A DNA stretch of 53,910 nucleotides from Planctomycetota bacterium (lineage in GTDB: Bacteria > Planctomycetota > PLA2 > JAEUHO01): NCBI GenBank assembly GCA_029259775.1, contig JAJDEN010000030.1:1-53910 (forward strand), read 5' to 3'. Under the pieces are notes generated by a model, which was not told the DNA's origin, searched no databases, and was given only the letters and a program-made list of their open reading frames with translations. Made by a program: the position numbers and the translations under genes. Positions within the stretch are counted from its first letter, which is position 1. Each line of letters opens with the position of its first letter. Below, piece by piece: positions 8,688 to 17,377 of this stretch.

Positions 8688-9664
8688 ACACCGACGCCCC
8701 GAACGCAGACGCCCCGAACGCAGACGCCCCGAACACAGGCGCCCTCTCCGATGATGCCTCCGAGGAGGGGGACCTCCCGGGGGCCGATGGCTACATGGAC
8801 CTGATCCGCGCGGCGCTCGCGGAAGATCACGCGGCCGATGACGTGACGACCGCTGCCTTGGTGGACGCCACGCGCACCGCGCGGGCGGAGATGATCGTCA
8901 AGGCGCCCGGCGTCGTGTGCGGTCTGCAGCTGATCGAAGCGGTGTATGGCCTCGTGGACCCCGACGTCCGCGTCGAGTTGCTGGCCGACGACGGTGACAC
9001 CATCGGGGCGGGCACCGTGGTGGCGCGCGTCGAGGGCCCGGCCGCGGCCCTGCTCCGTGGCGAGCGCACGGTCCTCAACTTCGTGCAGCGTCTGAGCGGT
9101 GTCGCCACGCGCACCGCCGACCTCGTCGAGCTCGCCATGGCCAGCGGACCCGGCATCTACGACACCCGCAAGACCACGCCGGGCTGGCGCGCACTCGAGA
9201 AGTACGCCGTGCGCTGCGGGGGCGGCCACAACCACCGCATGCATCTCGCCGACGCCGCGATGATCAAGGAGAATCACCTCGTCGCCGCCTACGGCGCGAC
9301 GGGCTCGGCATCGATCGCCACCGCCGTCCGCACGCTGCTGGCCAAGCTGCCCGCCGGCATCGACATCTACGTCGAGGTCGAGAACGGCGAGGAACTGGAT
9401 GCCGCCATCGAGGCGGCCGAAGCGCAGGCAGGGCGCCTCGTGATCATGCTCGACGACTTCGAGCTCGAGGACATCCGTGCCGCGGTCGCGCGTCTACGCA
9501 GGGTCCCGCCGCCACGCCCCCGTTTCGAGATCACCGGAGGCGTGACGCTCGATCGCATCGAGGCGCTCGCCTCGACGGGCGTGCACCGCATCTCCTCGGG
9601 CGCGCTCACCCACAGCGCTCCGGCGCTCGACATCTCGCTCAAGATTCGTTCGGCGCAGCCGTAG
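8684..9664 (+). CDS. nadC: Nicotinate-nucleotide pyrophosphorylase (carboxylating)
   Basis: 326 aa. NadC converts quinolinate and PRPP to nicotinate mononucleotide, CO2 and PPi in de novo NAD synthesis. Hallmarks in order: LAEDHAADDVTT near residue 45, RGERTVLNFVQRLSG, YDTRKTTPGWRALEKYAVRC, GGGHNHR, IKENH, EVEN, MLDDF, EITGGV and GVHRISSGALTHSAPALD. The PRPP and quinolinate-binding Arg/Lys/His residues are therefore in place. The start GTG 8684 overlaps the previous TGA (GTGA), typical coupling; ATG 8795 is a later alternative. The first 37 residues are extra to the family and come partly from 15-nt tandem repeats. nadA and nadB are not in the window. Confidence 0.93.
   Translation: MNTDAPNADAPNADAPNTGALSDDASEEGDLPGADGYMDLIRAALAEDHAADDVTTAALVDATRTARAEMIVKAPGVVCGLQLIEAVYGLVDPDVRVELLADDGDTIGAGTVVARVEGPAAALLRGERTVLNFVQRLSGVATRTADLVELAMASGPGIYDTRKTTPGWRALEKYAVRCGGGHNHRMHLADAAMIKENHLVAAYGATGSASIATAVRTLLAKLPAGIDIYVEVENGEELDAAIEAAEAQAGRLVIMLDDFELEDIRAAVARLRRVPPPRPRFEITGGVTLDRIEALASTGVHRISSGALTHSAPALDISLKIRSAQP
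8696..8740 (+). repeat. 15-nt tandem repeat in the nadC 5' region
   Basis: Three adjacent copies of GCCCCGAACGCAGAC, the third with two changes. They encode the pentapeptide APNAD in the non-conserved N-terminal extension. Confidence 0.85.
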
Positions 9665-9681
9665 GACGAATCAGACCGAGG

Positions 9682-9861
9682 CTAGGAGCCTGTCTCCGAA
9701 TGTCCGTCGCGAGCGTTTCGAGACCGAACTGAGAGACGACCGACGTTCGATTTCGTACCGGAGGCGGGCTTCCTGCCCGTTGAGGATGCGAAATCGGACG
9801 GGCGTGGCTCCTAGCTCGAGGATCGGAAGGCGCAGCAGGGCATTCGGAGACAGGCTCCTAG
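9682..9861. mobile_element. MITE-like foldback element with 21-bp perfect terminal inverted repeats
   Basis: The left end CTAGGAGCCTGTCTCCGAAT plus G (9682-9702) is the exact reverse complement of the right end (9841-9861). Inside are further inverted pairs: CGATTTCG near 9748 with CGAAATCG near 9789, and a central CGGGC/GCCCG hairpin, so the whole 180 nt can fold into one imperfect cruciform. No ORF codes for a transposase. Both ends finish in CTAG, which may be the target site or a duplication. The right CTAG supplies the TAG stop of the neighbouring leftward gene. It fills the gap between nadC and that gene. Only one copy was seen in the window. Confidence 0.7.
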
Positions 9862-10376
9862 TCGTTCCACCAGGAGAGTTTCACGTCGCGCGCGAGGATC
9901 TCGGCCAGCACCTTGAAGTCCTGCCGTGCCTCGCGGATGTCGTCCTCGTTGATCTCGAGCACGGCCTTCCAGAAGCGCGGCCGCAAGACGAAGAGCAGGC
10001 CGCGCTGCAGGGTGCACTCGAGTACCCAGCGGCGGCGCGTGCTCTCGTTCGCCATCTCGAGACTCGTCAGCAGCCGCTCGACGTCCCGTAGACCGCCGTC
10101 TGCCACGCGCAGGAAGACGAACGGGAACTCACTCGTCTCCGCGCGTCCCGCGGAGGCGCCTGCGACGCGGAACGTCGGGACCAGCTCCAGAGCCTTGATG
10201 AGCGGATACACGATCGGGTTGAAGCCCCGATCGTCCGCCTCCTGCCGCTCGGCGATGCGCGCCACGACGGCCGGGTCGCCCTGCAGGTGTTCGCAGAGAC
10301 CGCAGCGCTGCACTTCGATACCCGAGACGACGGCGGCCTCGATCTGGTGGCTCCCGCACTCTTCGCAGATCGCCAC
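9858..10376 (-). CDS. Zinc-ribbon protein of unknown function
   Basis: 172 aa. The N-terminus has two Cys pairs, CEEC (residues 4-7) and CGLC (about 25-28), 17 residues apart, a treble-clef or zinc-ribbon arrangement. The rest is alpha/beta with many Arg and Trp (RRRWVLECTLQRGLLFVLRP) and ends KLSWWND; no family recognised. It starts 4 nt downstream of the dapF stop, so it is co-transcribed. Its TAG stop lies inside the terminal repeat of the foldback element at 9682-9861, so the C-terminus may have been set by insertion of that element. Confidence 0.75.
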   Translation of the reverse strand: MAICEECGSHQIEAAVVSGIEVQRCGLCEHLQGDPAVVARIAERQEADDRGFNPIVYPLIKALELVPTFRVAGASAGRAETSEFPFVFLRVADGGLRDVERLLTSLEMANESTRRRWVLECTLQRGLLFVLRPRFWKAVLEINEDDIREARQDFKVLAEILARDVKLSWWND

Positions 10377-10380
10377 GTGA

Positions 10381-11262
10381 TCAGTCCCCCGCCACGGGCC
10401 AACGCCCCTCGTACACCTCGATCGCCGGCCCGGTCATCCGCACACCCTCCGCCTCGTCCCAACGGATGTGGAGCGTGCCGCCGAGCAACTGCACGCTGAC
10501 CTCATGACCCGTGCGTCCGGTGAGCGCCGCGGCGACCGCGGCCGCACAAGCGCCCGTCCCACAGGCCAGGGTCTCGCCGACACCACGTTCCCACGTGCGC
10601 TGACGGAGCTCCGTAGGCGAGATGACCTGGACGAACTCGACGTTGGTCCGCTGGGGAAACGCCTCGTGGTTCTCGATGGCCGCCCCGATCACCTCGACCG
10701 GCGCGCCGACGACGTCATCGACGAACACGACGGCGTGGGGATTGCCCATCGATACGGCGGTCACCGCCACGCGGGCGCCGGGAACGATCAAGGCCTCGTC
10801 GATCACCCGTCCGTCGGCGCCGGCCATGGGGATCTGGCTGCGCTCGAGGCGCGGCAAGCCCATATCCACGGCCACATCCGCGGCGGGCCCCAGGTCCGTG
10901 GGAGCGGCACCGTCGGATGTCGCGACGATCGACGCGCCAAGCACGCCGGCTCCCGTTTCGATGCGCAGGTCGGTGGCGCGATCGACGAGGCCGCGGCGCA
11001 CCGCGAACAGCACCAGGCAGCGCAGCCCGTTGCCGCACATCTCCGCTTCGCTTCCGTCGGGGTTGAACATGCGCATGCGCAGGTCCGCGTCCGCGGCGGG
11101 CAGCGCGAGCAGCAAGCCATCGCTGCCCACGCCGCGACGACGATCGGCAACATCCCGAGCCAGCTGCGCCGGGTCCTCCGGCGCGGCTTGAGTTGCGTCG
11201 ATGACCACGTAGTCGTTCGCGCAGCCGTGCATCTTGACGAAGGGCAGGTCGTGGGAAGCCAA
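10381..11262 (-). CDS. dapF: Diaminopimelate epimerase
   Basis: About 293 aa. DapF interconverts LL- and meso-diaminopimelate for lysine and peptidoglycan synthesis. The conserved N-terminal KMHGCANDYVVID is present in the CA variant of the usual KMHGxGNDF. The two catalytic cysteines occur in MCGNGLRC and LACGTGACAA; RTNVEFVQV and GNPHAVVFV are also family blocks. The frame is open to GTG 11304, but TTG 11262 has GGAG 5 nt upstream and gives the normal family N-terminus, so it is preferred. The presence of dapF implies a DAP pathway and suggests that peptidoglycan is made. Confidence 0.92.
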   Translation of the reverse strand: MASHDLPFVKMHGCANDYVVIDATQAAPEDPAQLARDVADRRRGVGSDGLLLALPAADADLRMRMFNPDGSEAEMCGNGLRCLVLFAVRRGLVDRATDLRIETGAGVLGASIVATSDGAAPTDLGPAADVAVDMGLPRLERSQIPMAGADGRVIDEALIVPGARVAVTAVSMGNPHAVVFVDDVVGAPVEVIGAAIENHEAFPQRTNVEFVQVISPTELRQRTWERGVGETLACGTGACAAAVAAALTGRTGHEVSVQLLGGTLHIRWDEAEGVRMTGPAIEVYEGRWPVAGD

Positions 11263-11423
11263 GGGGAGCTCCGTGGGCTGAGGACCTCTCAGGAGGAGAA
11301 GCACCTCACGCCAATCTCAGGGCAGATTCAAGGAACGCAAAAAACGGTCTGGCCGGGTCCGGGAGGAAGGGGTAAGCCAGAGCTGTAGGCGGGGGCCACA
11401 TCGGCTCCGGCCAAGAGATCTGC

Positions 11424-12578
11424 GTGCACACCATGGGCTTGACAGCCGGCGACGGCATTCACGGGGAAGCGAAGGCCCAGGGCGGCCCCCAGGCCGCGGC
11501 CCGCGCCGCGCTGGGCGCTGATGCCAGGGGCGCTGAGGCTCTGAGGGGGCGGCCGCACGCGGCGCGCCCCGGCGGCGTGCCCTCAGATGGCCATGAGGAC
11601 GCCCTGCGGATGGGGCTCGATCCAGAAGCCCTCTTCGGAGGCGTCACCTTCCTCGACGAGACCCAGACCCTGCAGTGGCTCGGCCATCTTCAGCGCCTCG
11701 CCTCGACGGGTCTGCTCGCGGGCGGCATGGCCCACGACCTCGCCGGCCTCATCCAGCCGCTCCTCGGCGCGTGTGAGCGGGGTCTACGCGGGGACGATCC
11801 GCACGAACACCGCGAGTCGCTCGTGCGCATGCGCGAGTGGGCCCGGCGCTGTGCGGAGTACGTACGTGCCTTGCTGGACCTCGTGCGCCGCGACGAGCAG
11901 CACAGGACCGCAGTCCCCGTCGAGAGCATCGTGGAAGACACGCTCGGGCTGCTCGAGTCCACAAAGCGCCTGGCCGGGGTGAGCATCTGTCGCAACCTCG
12001 ACAACGCGCACGTCGCGCTCGTCGACCGTACCCGCCTCATGCAGGCCATCATCAACCTCGTGACCAACGCTGTTCGCGCGGCCGAGCAGGGTGGCCGGGA
12101 GGTCGTCGTAACCGTGCGTGGCTGGCGCGGATGGGTCCTCGTCGAAGTCGAGGACAACGGCCCGGGCGTACCCGTCGCGATCCAGGAGCGTGTGTTCCAG
12201 CCTTTCGTGCATGAGCCGAACGAGGACGCACGCTCGTCCCGAACCCACAGGCCGACGACCCACGAGTCAGGATCCCATGAATATGGGTCACAGGCGCCGA
12301 GACGCCAGCGAACCGGTCTCGGCCTCTACATCACGAAGCGCCTCATCGAGGAGCAGGGCGGCCGCATCGAGTACGAAACGGAGCCCGGAGTGGGCAGCAC
12401 GTTTCGTCTCATGCTAGAACCGGCTCCGGGTGACGAGCTTGGAGAAGACTCCGAAACCCATGGGCTACGGGCCGGTGGAAGAGCCTCCCAAGGCAGAGCC
12501 TCCCAAGGCAGAGCCTCCCAAGACAAGGCCTCCGAAGACAGAGCCTGCCAAGACAGAAATGGGGAAGTCCCGTCATGA
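11424..12578 (+). CDS. Orphan soluble sensor histidine kinase
   Basis: 384 aa, no transmembrane segment. A degenerate H box LLAGGMAHDLAGLIQPLL puts the phospho-acceptor His near residue 104. The ATPase domain has the N box NLVTNAVRAA (211-220), G1 EDNGPGVP, F box VFQPF and G2 TGLGLYITKRL (297-307). About 34 extra hydrophilic residues (263-296) separate the F and G2 boxes, so the ATP lid is long. The C-terminal about 50 residues contain five drifting 15-nt repeats (GRASQ-type). Start GTG 11424; ATG 11433 also possible. Its ATGA overlap with the next gene joins it to the beta-protein/CHAT operon. No response regulator is adjacent. Confidence 0.85.
   Translation: MHTMGLTAGDGIHGEAKAQGGPQAAARAALGADARGAEALRGRPHAARPGGVPSDGHEDALRMGLDPEALFGGVTFLDETQTLQWLGHLQRLASTGLLAGGMAHDLAGLIQPLLGACERGLRGDDPHEHRESLVRMREWARRCAEYVRALLDLVRRDEQHRTAVPVESIVEDTLGLLESTKRLAGVSICRNLDNAHVALVDRTRLMQAIINLVTNAVRAAEQGGREVVVTVRGWRGWVLVEVEDNGPGVPVAIQERVFQPFVHEPNEDARSSRTHRPTTHESGSHEYGSQAPRRQRTGLGLYITKRLIEEQGGRIEYETEPGVGSTFRLMLEPAPGDELGEDSETHGLRAGGRASQGRASQGRASQDKASEDRACQDRNGEVPS
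12480..12554 (+). repeat. Five 15-nt tandem repeats at the 3' end of the kinase gene
   Basis: Unit AGAGCCTCCCAAGGC; the first two copies match exactly and the last three carry one to three changes. They encode RASQG/RASQD-type pentapeptides. Confidence 0.85.
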
Positions 12579-13039
12579 CAGACGACAAGAAGTCTGACGC
12601 ATCTGACCGTGTCGACCAAGGCGCGGCCGCGAGCGGCGGGGCACGTCCCGACGCGGAGAAGCTCTACATCGACGCCGAACTGATCGCGGACACGCGCACG
12701 AGCGAGCAACAGCTGGGCTTTCGCAACGTCGGGGCGCGAGAGCGCCGCATGCTTTATCAGGCGGGCGATACGTACGTCGAGTTGCTCGTACCCCACGAAG
12801 GACATGAGACGCTCGAGGGTGGTTGGCTCTACGGCCAGTTCATCACGCCGACCGAAGAGTCGGCGGCGCGCTACGAGCCCCCGGTCTACGCCGTCCTCGT
12901 CGGCGACAAGGGCATGACGGGCGCCGCGAAGATGACGCCCGTCGGTGATTTCGCCGTGCCGTACCACGAGCCAGGTGACTTCGAGCTGATGCTCGAGCCC
13001 AAGGCCGGTCCGACGGTTAGGGTCAAGTTCACGCAGTGA
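12575..13039 (+). CDS. Small beta-rich protein of the CHAT operon
   Basis: 154 aa. Residues 1-27 are polar and disordered (Asp/Ser/Gly-rich). From about 50 on, alternating hydrophobic strands are predicted: ERRMLYQAGDTYVELLVPH, GGWLYGQFITP, PPVYAVLVGDKG, TPVGDFAVPYHEPGDFELML, TVRVKFTQ. The GQF..P then G.F pattern resembles the small transthyretin-like beta-sandwich proteins that accompany TPR-CHAT genes in actinobacterial loci; that likeness is from memory and unverified. It overlaps the kinase gene by 4 nt and lies 45 nt before the CHAT gene, so it is probably a regulator, adaptor or substrate of that pair (inference). No signal peptide. Confidence 0.75.
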   Translation: MTDDKKSDASDRVDQGAAASGGARPDAEKLYIDAELIADTRTSEQQLGFRNVGARERRMLYQAGDTYVELLVPHEGHETLEGGWLYGQFITPTEESAARYEPPVYAVLVGDKGMTGAAKMTPVGDFAVPYHEPGDFELMLEPKAGPTVRVKFTQ

Positions 13040-13084
13040 CGACCGGCGCCTGATCTTCCAGGCGGATTCACCTAGGCTTGTCCC

Positions 13085-15913
13085 GTGAACGAAGCCACGC
13101 AAACGCTGGCCGACCGTCTGGCGAGCACGCGCAATCCGCACGTGCGCCGGGGCATCGTGCGCGAGGCCGTCGGCGAACACGCCGACATCATGGACCTCGT
13201 ACGCGATGCGGTGCGGCGTCGCAGCGAGGACCCGCGAGCCTCCCGCCGCGTCGCCATGAGCGCCCTGCTATTCGCGCGCAAGGACGGCGATGTCATCGGC
13301 TACAACGCGGCCCTGAAAGTGATCGCGAGCATCGAGCTCGTGCTCGGGCAGCCCAGGCGGGCCGAACGCCACTACACCGCCCTTCGGTCACGGCTCACGC
13401 CGGAGCGCGCCGCCAGGCTGGGCCTCGAGTACGGCCAGGTGCTCTCCATGCTGGCCCGGTTCGACGAGGCGCTCTCTGTCATCGCGGAGAGCCGCCGCGA
13501 CCTGCCCAAGCGCGGCACCGCAGGATTTCGCGCCCGCCTGGACATCGCCGAGGGGCTCGTCTACCAAGCGCAGGGACGAAGTGCCGAGGCGCTCACGTCC
13601 TATGGGCGCGGACGACGGGTGCTCTCCCGAATCGGTGAACAGCAAGCCCTGCTCACGATCGACATGAACCGTGCCACCAGCCTGACCAACCTCGAGGAAT
13701 ACGACAAGGCAGAACGACTCTACAGCCGCGTGCGTCGGCGCTACGAGGCGGAGGGCGTCCACGCGCTGGCCCTGCGGACATCGTACAACCACGCCTACCT
13801 ACGCTTCGTGCGCGGCCACTTCCATGACGCGCTGCACCGGTTCCGCGAACTGCGGACGAAGTTCACCGAGATCCAAGACCACCGGCACGTGGCCATGTGC
13901 GATCTGGACGAAGCCGAGATCAGCCTGCACATGAACCTGCCCGCTCACGCAGCGGAGCTGGCCGAACGCGCGGCGCGCGTGCTCTCGGAGCTCGGCATCA
14001 CGGCGGAGGTCGCGCGCGCCGAGTTCTACGGATCCGTCGCCGCGCGCAGCCTGGGCGACTTCGAGGATGCGCGCCGGCGCATGGAGCGCGCCGAGAAGAC
14101 GTTCAGCGAGCTCAAGAACGGCATGTGGTGGGGCATCTGCCTGCACCGTCTCGCCGAGCTGGATCTCGAGAGCGGTCATGCCGGCCGTGCAGCGCGCCGC
14201 GCCCAGAAGGCCGTCGAGCTGTTGAACGAGTGCGGACTGCACGAGCGCGCCGGCTATGCCGAGGTCCTGCTGGCCTCCATCGAGCGTCAAGGTGCCGACT
14301 CCGCCCGCGCGGTGGATCGGCTCGAAACGATCCTGCGCGGGATCGAAGGGCAGCGCCTGCCGTGGCTGCGCTGCGAGATCCACCACGAACTCTCGCACGT
14401 CTACGCAACGCGTGGCGACCTCGCCCAGGCCGTGCGCCATGTGCAGCGCGCTACGCGGCTCCTGGAGGAGCACCGCATGGCGGTGCCGCCGGACGAATAC
14501 ATGGCGGCCTTCCTCACCGGCAAGGCGCGCCTCTTTCGTGACGCCGTACGACTCGTCTTGGACTTCAATGCCCCCGGCGCGGCGACGCGCGCGTTCGAAC
14601 TGGCCGAGCAGGCGCGGGGGCGCGCGCTACTGGACCTGCTGCGTCACCAAACGCCGCATCTGGGCCGCAGCGGCAACCCACGGCTCGAACGGGAAGCCCT
14701 GCGTCTCGAGCGCGAGATCGACGGGCTCGCCTCGCGCATGCCCTCGATCGAGCGCGGCGCCGAAGCCGCGGACGTGGACCGTCGCCAGAAGGAGGTCTCC
14801 CGCCGCGAGGAGCGCCTCAGCGCCTGCCTCGACACCTTGGCTGAGCACGACCCGACCAGCGTCCGCCTGCGGCGGGGCGCGCCCCCGAAGCGCGCCGACG
14901 TGCAAGCGGCGCTCTCTACGGACGAGACGCTCGTCGAGTACTTCTTGGCCGACGATGAGCTGATCACGTTCGTCGTGACCCACGACGCGCTGCACGTGCA
15001 CAGGCGCGCCGTGACACGAGACTACCTGCAGGAGGTGCTGCGTCGGATGAGCTTCCAGCTCAACCACCCGCACCTCTACACGCACTACAACGAGGCGATG
15101 GTCAAGGCCGCGGAGCGCAGTGCGAGTCAGGTGCTCGAGGAACTATCCCAGCTCCTCATCGATCCGATTCGGCCGCTTCTGAACACGCGCCGCATCGTCA
15201 TCATCCCGCACGGTGACCTCAACGGCGTGCCGTTCCACGCCTTGGGGCCCGCCTCCAAGCCGCTGCTGCTCGACCATGAAGTGGTCCAGGCTCCCAGCGC
15301 CTCGATCTACCTGCACTGCAAGCAAGACCGCGGCGGGCACACACGCACGGCGCTCCTGATGGGCGTGCCCGACGAAGTGGCACCCGACATCCGGCGCGAG
15401 GTGGAAGCCCTGCGCTCGTTCGTGCCCAACCATCGCTGCTTCATCGGCAAGACAGCCACGACCGACGCGCTGCGGCGCTACGGGCGGCGCGCACGCGTGA
15501 TCCACATCGCCGCGCATGCGCGGTTCGATCGCGACGACCCGATGGAGTCGGGCGTCAAGCTGGGTGACGGCTGGCTCACGATCCCGCGGATCGCGCAAAT
15601 GCGACTGCGGCCGGAGCTGCTGGTCCTCGCGGGCTGTGCCACCGGCCAGGTGAGCGTGACCGAGGGCGGCGAGCTGTTCGGCTTGGTGCGCGGCTTCCTG
15701 CAGGCCGGCGCAAGCGGCATGGTGACGAGCCTCTGGCCCGTGCCCGACAAGGAGACCACGGGCTTCATGCAGATCTTCCACCGCGCCCTGGCGGACGGAA
15801 GCTCCCCGGCGGACGCACTGCGCCAGACCGCGCTGCGCGTGCGCGCCGAGAAGCCGCACCCCTTCTTCTGGTCCCCGTTCGTGCTCATGGGCCACGGCGG
15901 AGTCCGGGGGTAG
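13085..15913 (+). CDS. TPR-CHAT protein (caspase-like peptidase)
   Basis: 942 aa from GTG 13085. Residues about 60-480 are tandem TPR helices (for example GQPRRAERHYTALRSRL, GHAGRAARRAQKAVELLNEC, GDLAQAVRHVQRATRLL). A helical linker with coiled-coil character follows (about 500-600). The CHAT domain occupies about 620-940: VIIPHGDLNGVPFHAL, then the putative catalytic His in HIAAHARFD (about H811) and Cys in LAGCATGQ (about C851), followed by GASGMVTSLWPVPD and the terminal FFWSPFVLMG. Both dyad residues are kept, so peptidase activity is plausible. CHAT proteases (separase/gasdermin-cleaving/Csx29-like) usually need a trigger sensed by the TPR part. It is third in an operon with the histidine kinase and small beta-protein. 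Confidence 0.9.
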   Translation: MNEATQTLADRLASTRNPHVRRGIVREAVGEHADIMDLVRDAVRRRSEDPRASRRVAMSALLFARKDGDVIGYNAALKVIASIELVLGQPRRAERHYTALRSRLTPERAARLGLEYGQVLSMLARFDEALSVIAESRRDLPKRGTAGFRARLDIAEGLVYQAQGRSAEALTSYGRGRRVLSRIGEQQALLTIDMNRATSLTNLEEYDKAERLYSRVRRRYEAEGVHALALRTSYNHAYLRFVRGHFHDALHRFRELRTKFTEIQDHRHVAMCDLDEAEISLHMNLPAHAAELAERAARVLSELGITAEVARAEFYGSVAARSLGDFEDARRRMERAEKTFSELKNGMWWGICLHRLAELDLESGHAGRAARRAQKAVELLNECGLHERAGYAEVLLASIERQGADSARAVDRLETILRGIEGQRLPWLRCEIHHELSHVYATRGDLAQAVRHVQRATRLLEEHRMAVPPDEYMAAFLTGKARLFRDAVRLVLDFNAPGAATRAFELAEQARGRALLDLLRHQTPHLGRSGNPRLEREALRLEREIDGLASRMPSIERGAEAADVDRRQKEVSRREERLSACLDTLAEHDPTSVRLRRGAPPKRADVQAALSTDETLVEYFLADDELITFVVTHDALHVHRRAVTRDYLQEVLRRMSFQLNHPHLYTHYNEAMVKAAERSASQVLEELSQLLIDPIRPLLNTRRIVIIPHGDLNGVPFHALGPASKPLLLDHEVVQAPSASIYLHCKQDRGGHTRTALLMGVPDEVAPDIRREVEALRSFVPNHRCFIGKTATTDALRRYGRRARVIHIAAHARFDRDDPMESGVKLGDGWLTIPRIAQMRLRPELLVLAGCATGQVSVTEGGELFGLVRGFLQAGASGMVTSLWPVPDKETTGFMQIFHRALADGSSPADALRQTALRVRAEKPHPFFWSPFVLMGHGGVRG

Positions 15914-15926
15914 GGACGATTGCCGC

Positions 15927-16322
15927 CTAGGCAGTGCGGACGTACGCGTGGCCGGCACCCGGGAGGGAGGCGGTCTGGGCGGAGGACTGCGTCACGTAGC
16001 CGAGGGTGTCGAGGTCTTGTGAGACCGAGACGCTCGGGTAGCCGCCCTCGAAGCGCAGGTCGTTGACGGACGACGCCAGCGGAAGACGGGTCAGGAGTTG
16101 GCTCATGGTCTCGATCGTCGCCTGCTCGCCGAGGTGCAGCTCGAGCTGGTCCACCAAGCTCACGGGGACGATCCACCAGGTGTCACCATCCTGGATCGAC
16201 GCGACGAGCTCGTCATCGAAGATCGGGTTGTCTGTCTGTGCCTCGACGACGACGGCGGCGGCGAAGAGCAGCGCGAAGGTGCAGATGACGGCGAGGACGT
16301 TGTTGCGGATGTTCTTGGACAT
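15927..16322 (-). CDS. Small exported protein of unknown function
   Basis: 131 aa. An N-terminal signal peptide is clear: MSKNIRNN, then VLAVICTFALLFAAAVVVEA with likely cleavage before QTDN. The mature part is acidic and polar (DDELVASIQDGDTWWIVPVS, then a Leu-rich helix ATIETMSQLLTRLPL and a Ser/Gln-rich end). No family recognised. It converges on the CHAT gene with only 13 nt between stops, and probably has its own promoter in the gene-free stretch upstream (above 16322). Confidence 0.7.
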   Translation of the reverse strand: MSKNIRNNVLAVICTFALLFAAAVVVEAQTDNPIFDDELVASIQDGDTWWIVPVSLVDQLELHLGEQATIETMSQLLTRLPLASSVNDLRFEGGYPSVSVSQDLDTLGYVTQSSAQTASLPGAGHAYVRTA

Positions 16323-17006
16323 GGTTTCTCGATTCCGTGTCGCCGTAGGCCCGGCGGCGACGTGTTCATGGAACCCGGGCGTTCCTGGTTGTTGCTCGCG
16401 CCGACGGACGTGCCGGCGCGGCTGCGTCAGGCGTGGCGCCCCTCAGGGCAGACCGCCGGACGGCGAATGGCACTGAGCGTGGATCCAAGCTGAGGAGCTC
16501 GAACCGTCCCCTGCGTCCTCCTGCTACGAGGCGCGCCCCATGCGACCCCCCCAGGCCGCCTCCTTCGTCACTCAATACGGTGCGCGCCAACCCCATGGAT
16601 CAAGCTCGGGTGATGGGACCACATCCCATCCCAGCTTCGTGACGACCCGCTACGCGACGCACCCCCTACATGCACGTCTGCGATGAGCGGGAGCCCCCCG
16701 GACACGGCCGTGGGTCGTCCTCTTGCGCTCTGCTCGATCCCTTTCCTCTTCCCCACGCTACGCGCGTGGGACCACAGTCGGGAGAGAGCCTAGCGTCGCT
16801 CCCGATGGAAGTTCAGCCTAACGACCCGTTTCGATACACCCGCTGCGGCTTTTCGTTCCAGGGTCGCCGCCCTGATCGCGCGCAAGCCCAAACGAGGGAA
16901 GCATTTAGAGCGCCCTTTTGGTCATCAAGCCCAAGGCCGCATCTTGTCGATCTTGAGCGCTCGGACCATGGGGATGGGCCGGAGGGTGCGGACGAAGGCC
17001 TACTCC
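16323..17006. other. Gene-free 0.68-kb stretch with small hairpins
   Basis: No frame here has convincing protein character. Visible structures are GATGGGA/TCCCATC with loop CCACA (16612-16630), CCCACGC/GCGTGGG near 16753-16771, and a GGGAG/CTCCC pair around 16781-16803. None is followed by a T tract. The stretch must hold the promoter of the leftward exported-protein gene and probably that of the rightward PilZ-like gene. Confidence 0.5.
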
Positions 17007-17303
17007 ATGCAGCACGACGCTCCCCCCTCGACGCCCCGCATCGGTGTCCACGACGGTGAGGCCTTTCTCCCCGCCATTGCTCTCAAGCTCGAAGGCCAAC
17101 AGGCCTACTTGGTGGTCGAGCCCGCACCGCGCGTCGCAGCGCACACGCGCCTGCGTCTGGACTGGGACGATGGCCGCGTCACCGAACTGGCGGCGCGGGT
17201 ACGCAACTTCGACACGCCGAGCAAGGTGACGACGCTCGACATCTGCGGCGTAGACGGCGACTGGAAGCCCTTCTTGGAATACCTCGCGCTGGGCACGGCC
17301 TGA
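17007..17303 (+). CDS. Small PilZ-like protein
   Basis: 98 aa from ATG 17007; the frame is open upstream to 16944, but that part looks non-coding. The sequence is a compact beta-barrel-like run: HTRLRLDWDDGRVTELAARV, then KVTTLDICGVDGDWKPFLEY. Alternating strands and the terminal W-x-PFLEYLA resemble PilZ-type domains, but the RxxxR and (D/N)xSxxG c-di-GMP motifs are not present, so ligand binding cannot be claimed. It lies 74 nt upstream of rph on the same strand. Confidence 0.5.
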   Translation: MQHDAPPSTPRIGVHDGEAFLPAIALKLEGQQAYLVVEPAPRVAAHTRLRLDWDDGRVTELAARVRNFDTPSKVTTLDICGVDGDWKPFLEYLALGTA

Positions 17304-17377
17304 TCGCGGCACGTCTCCCGTGCGGGCGGCGCCCCCCGCCCCGGGGCGGGGTAGGATCCGCCGCGCAGGAGGCTCCC

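Noticed and set aside
9811..10017. Leftward 68-codon frame across the foldback element
   Set aside because: Out of frame with the zinc-ribbon gene and formed by the element's inverted repeat.
16366..16642. Short frames on both strands in the gene-free stretch
   Set aside because: No ribosome site, signal or motif, and the frames on both strands overlap each other.
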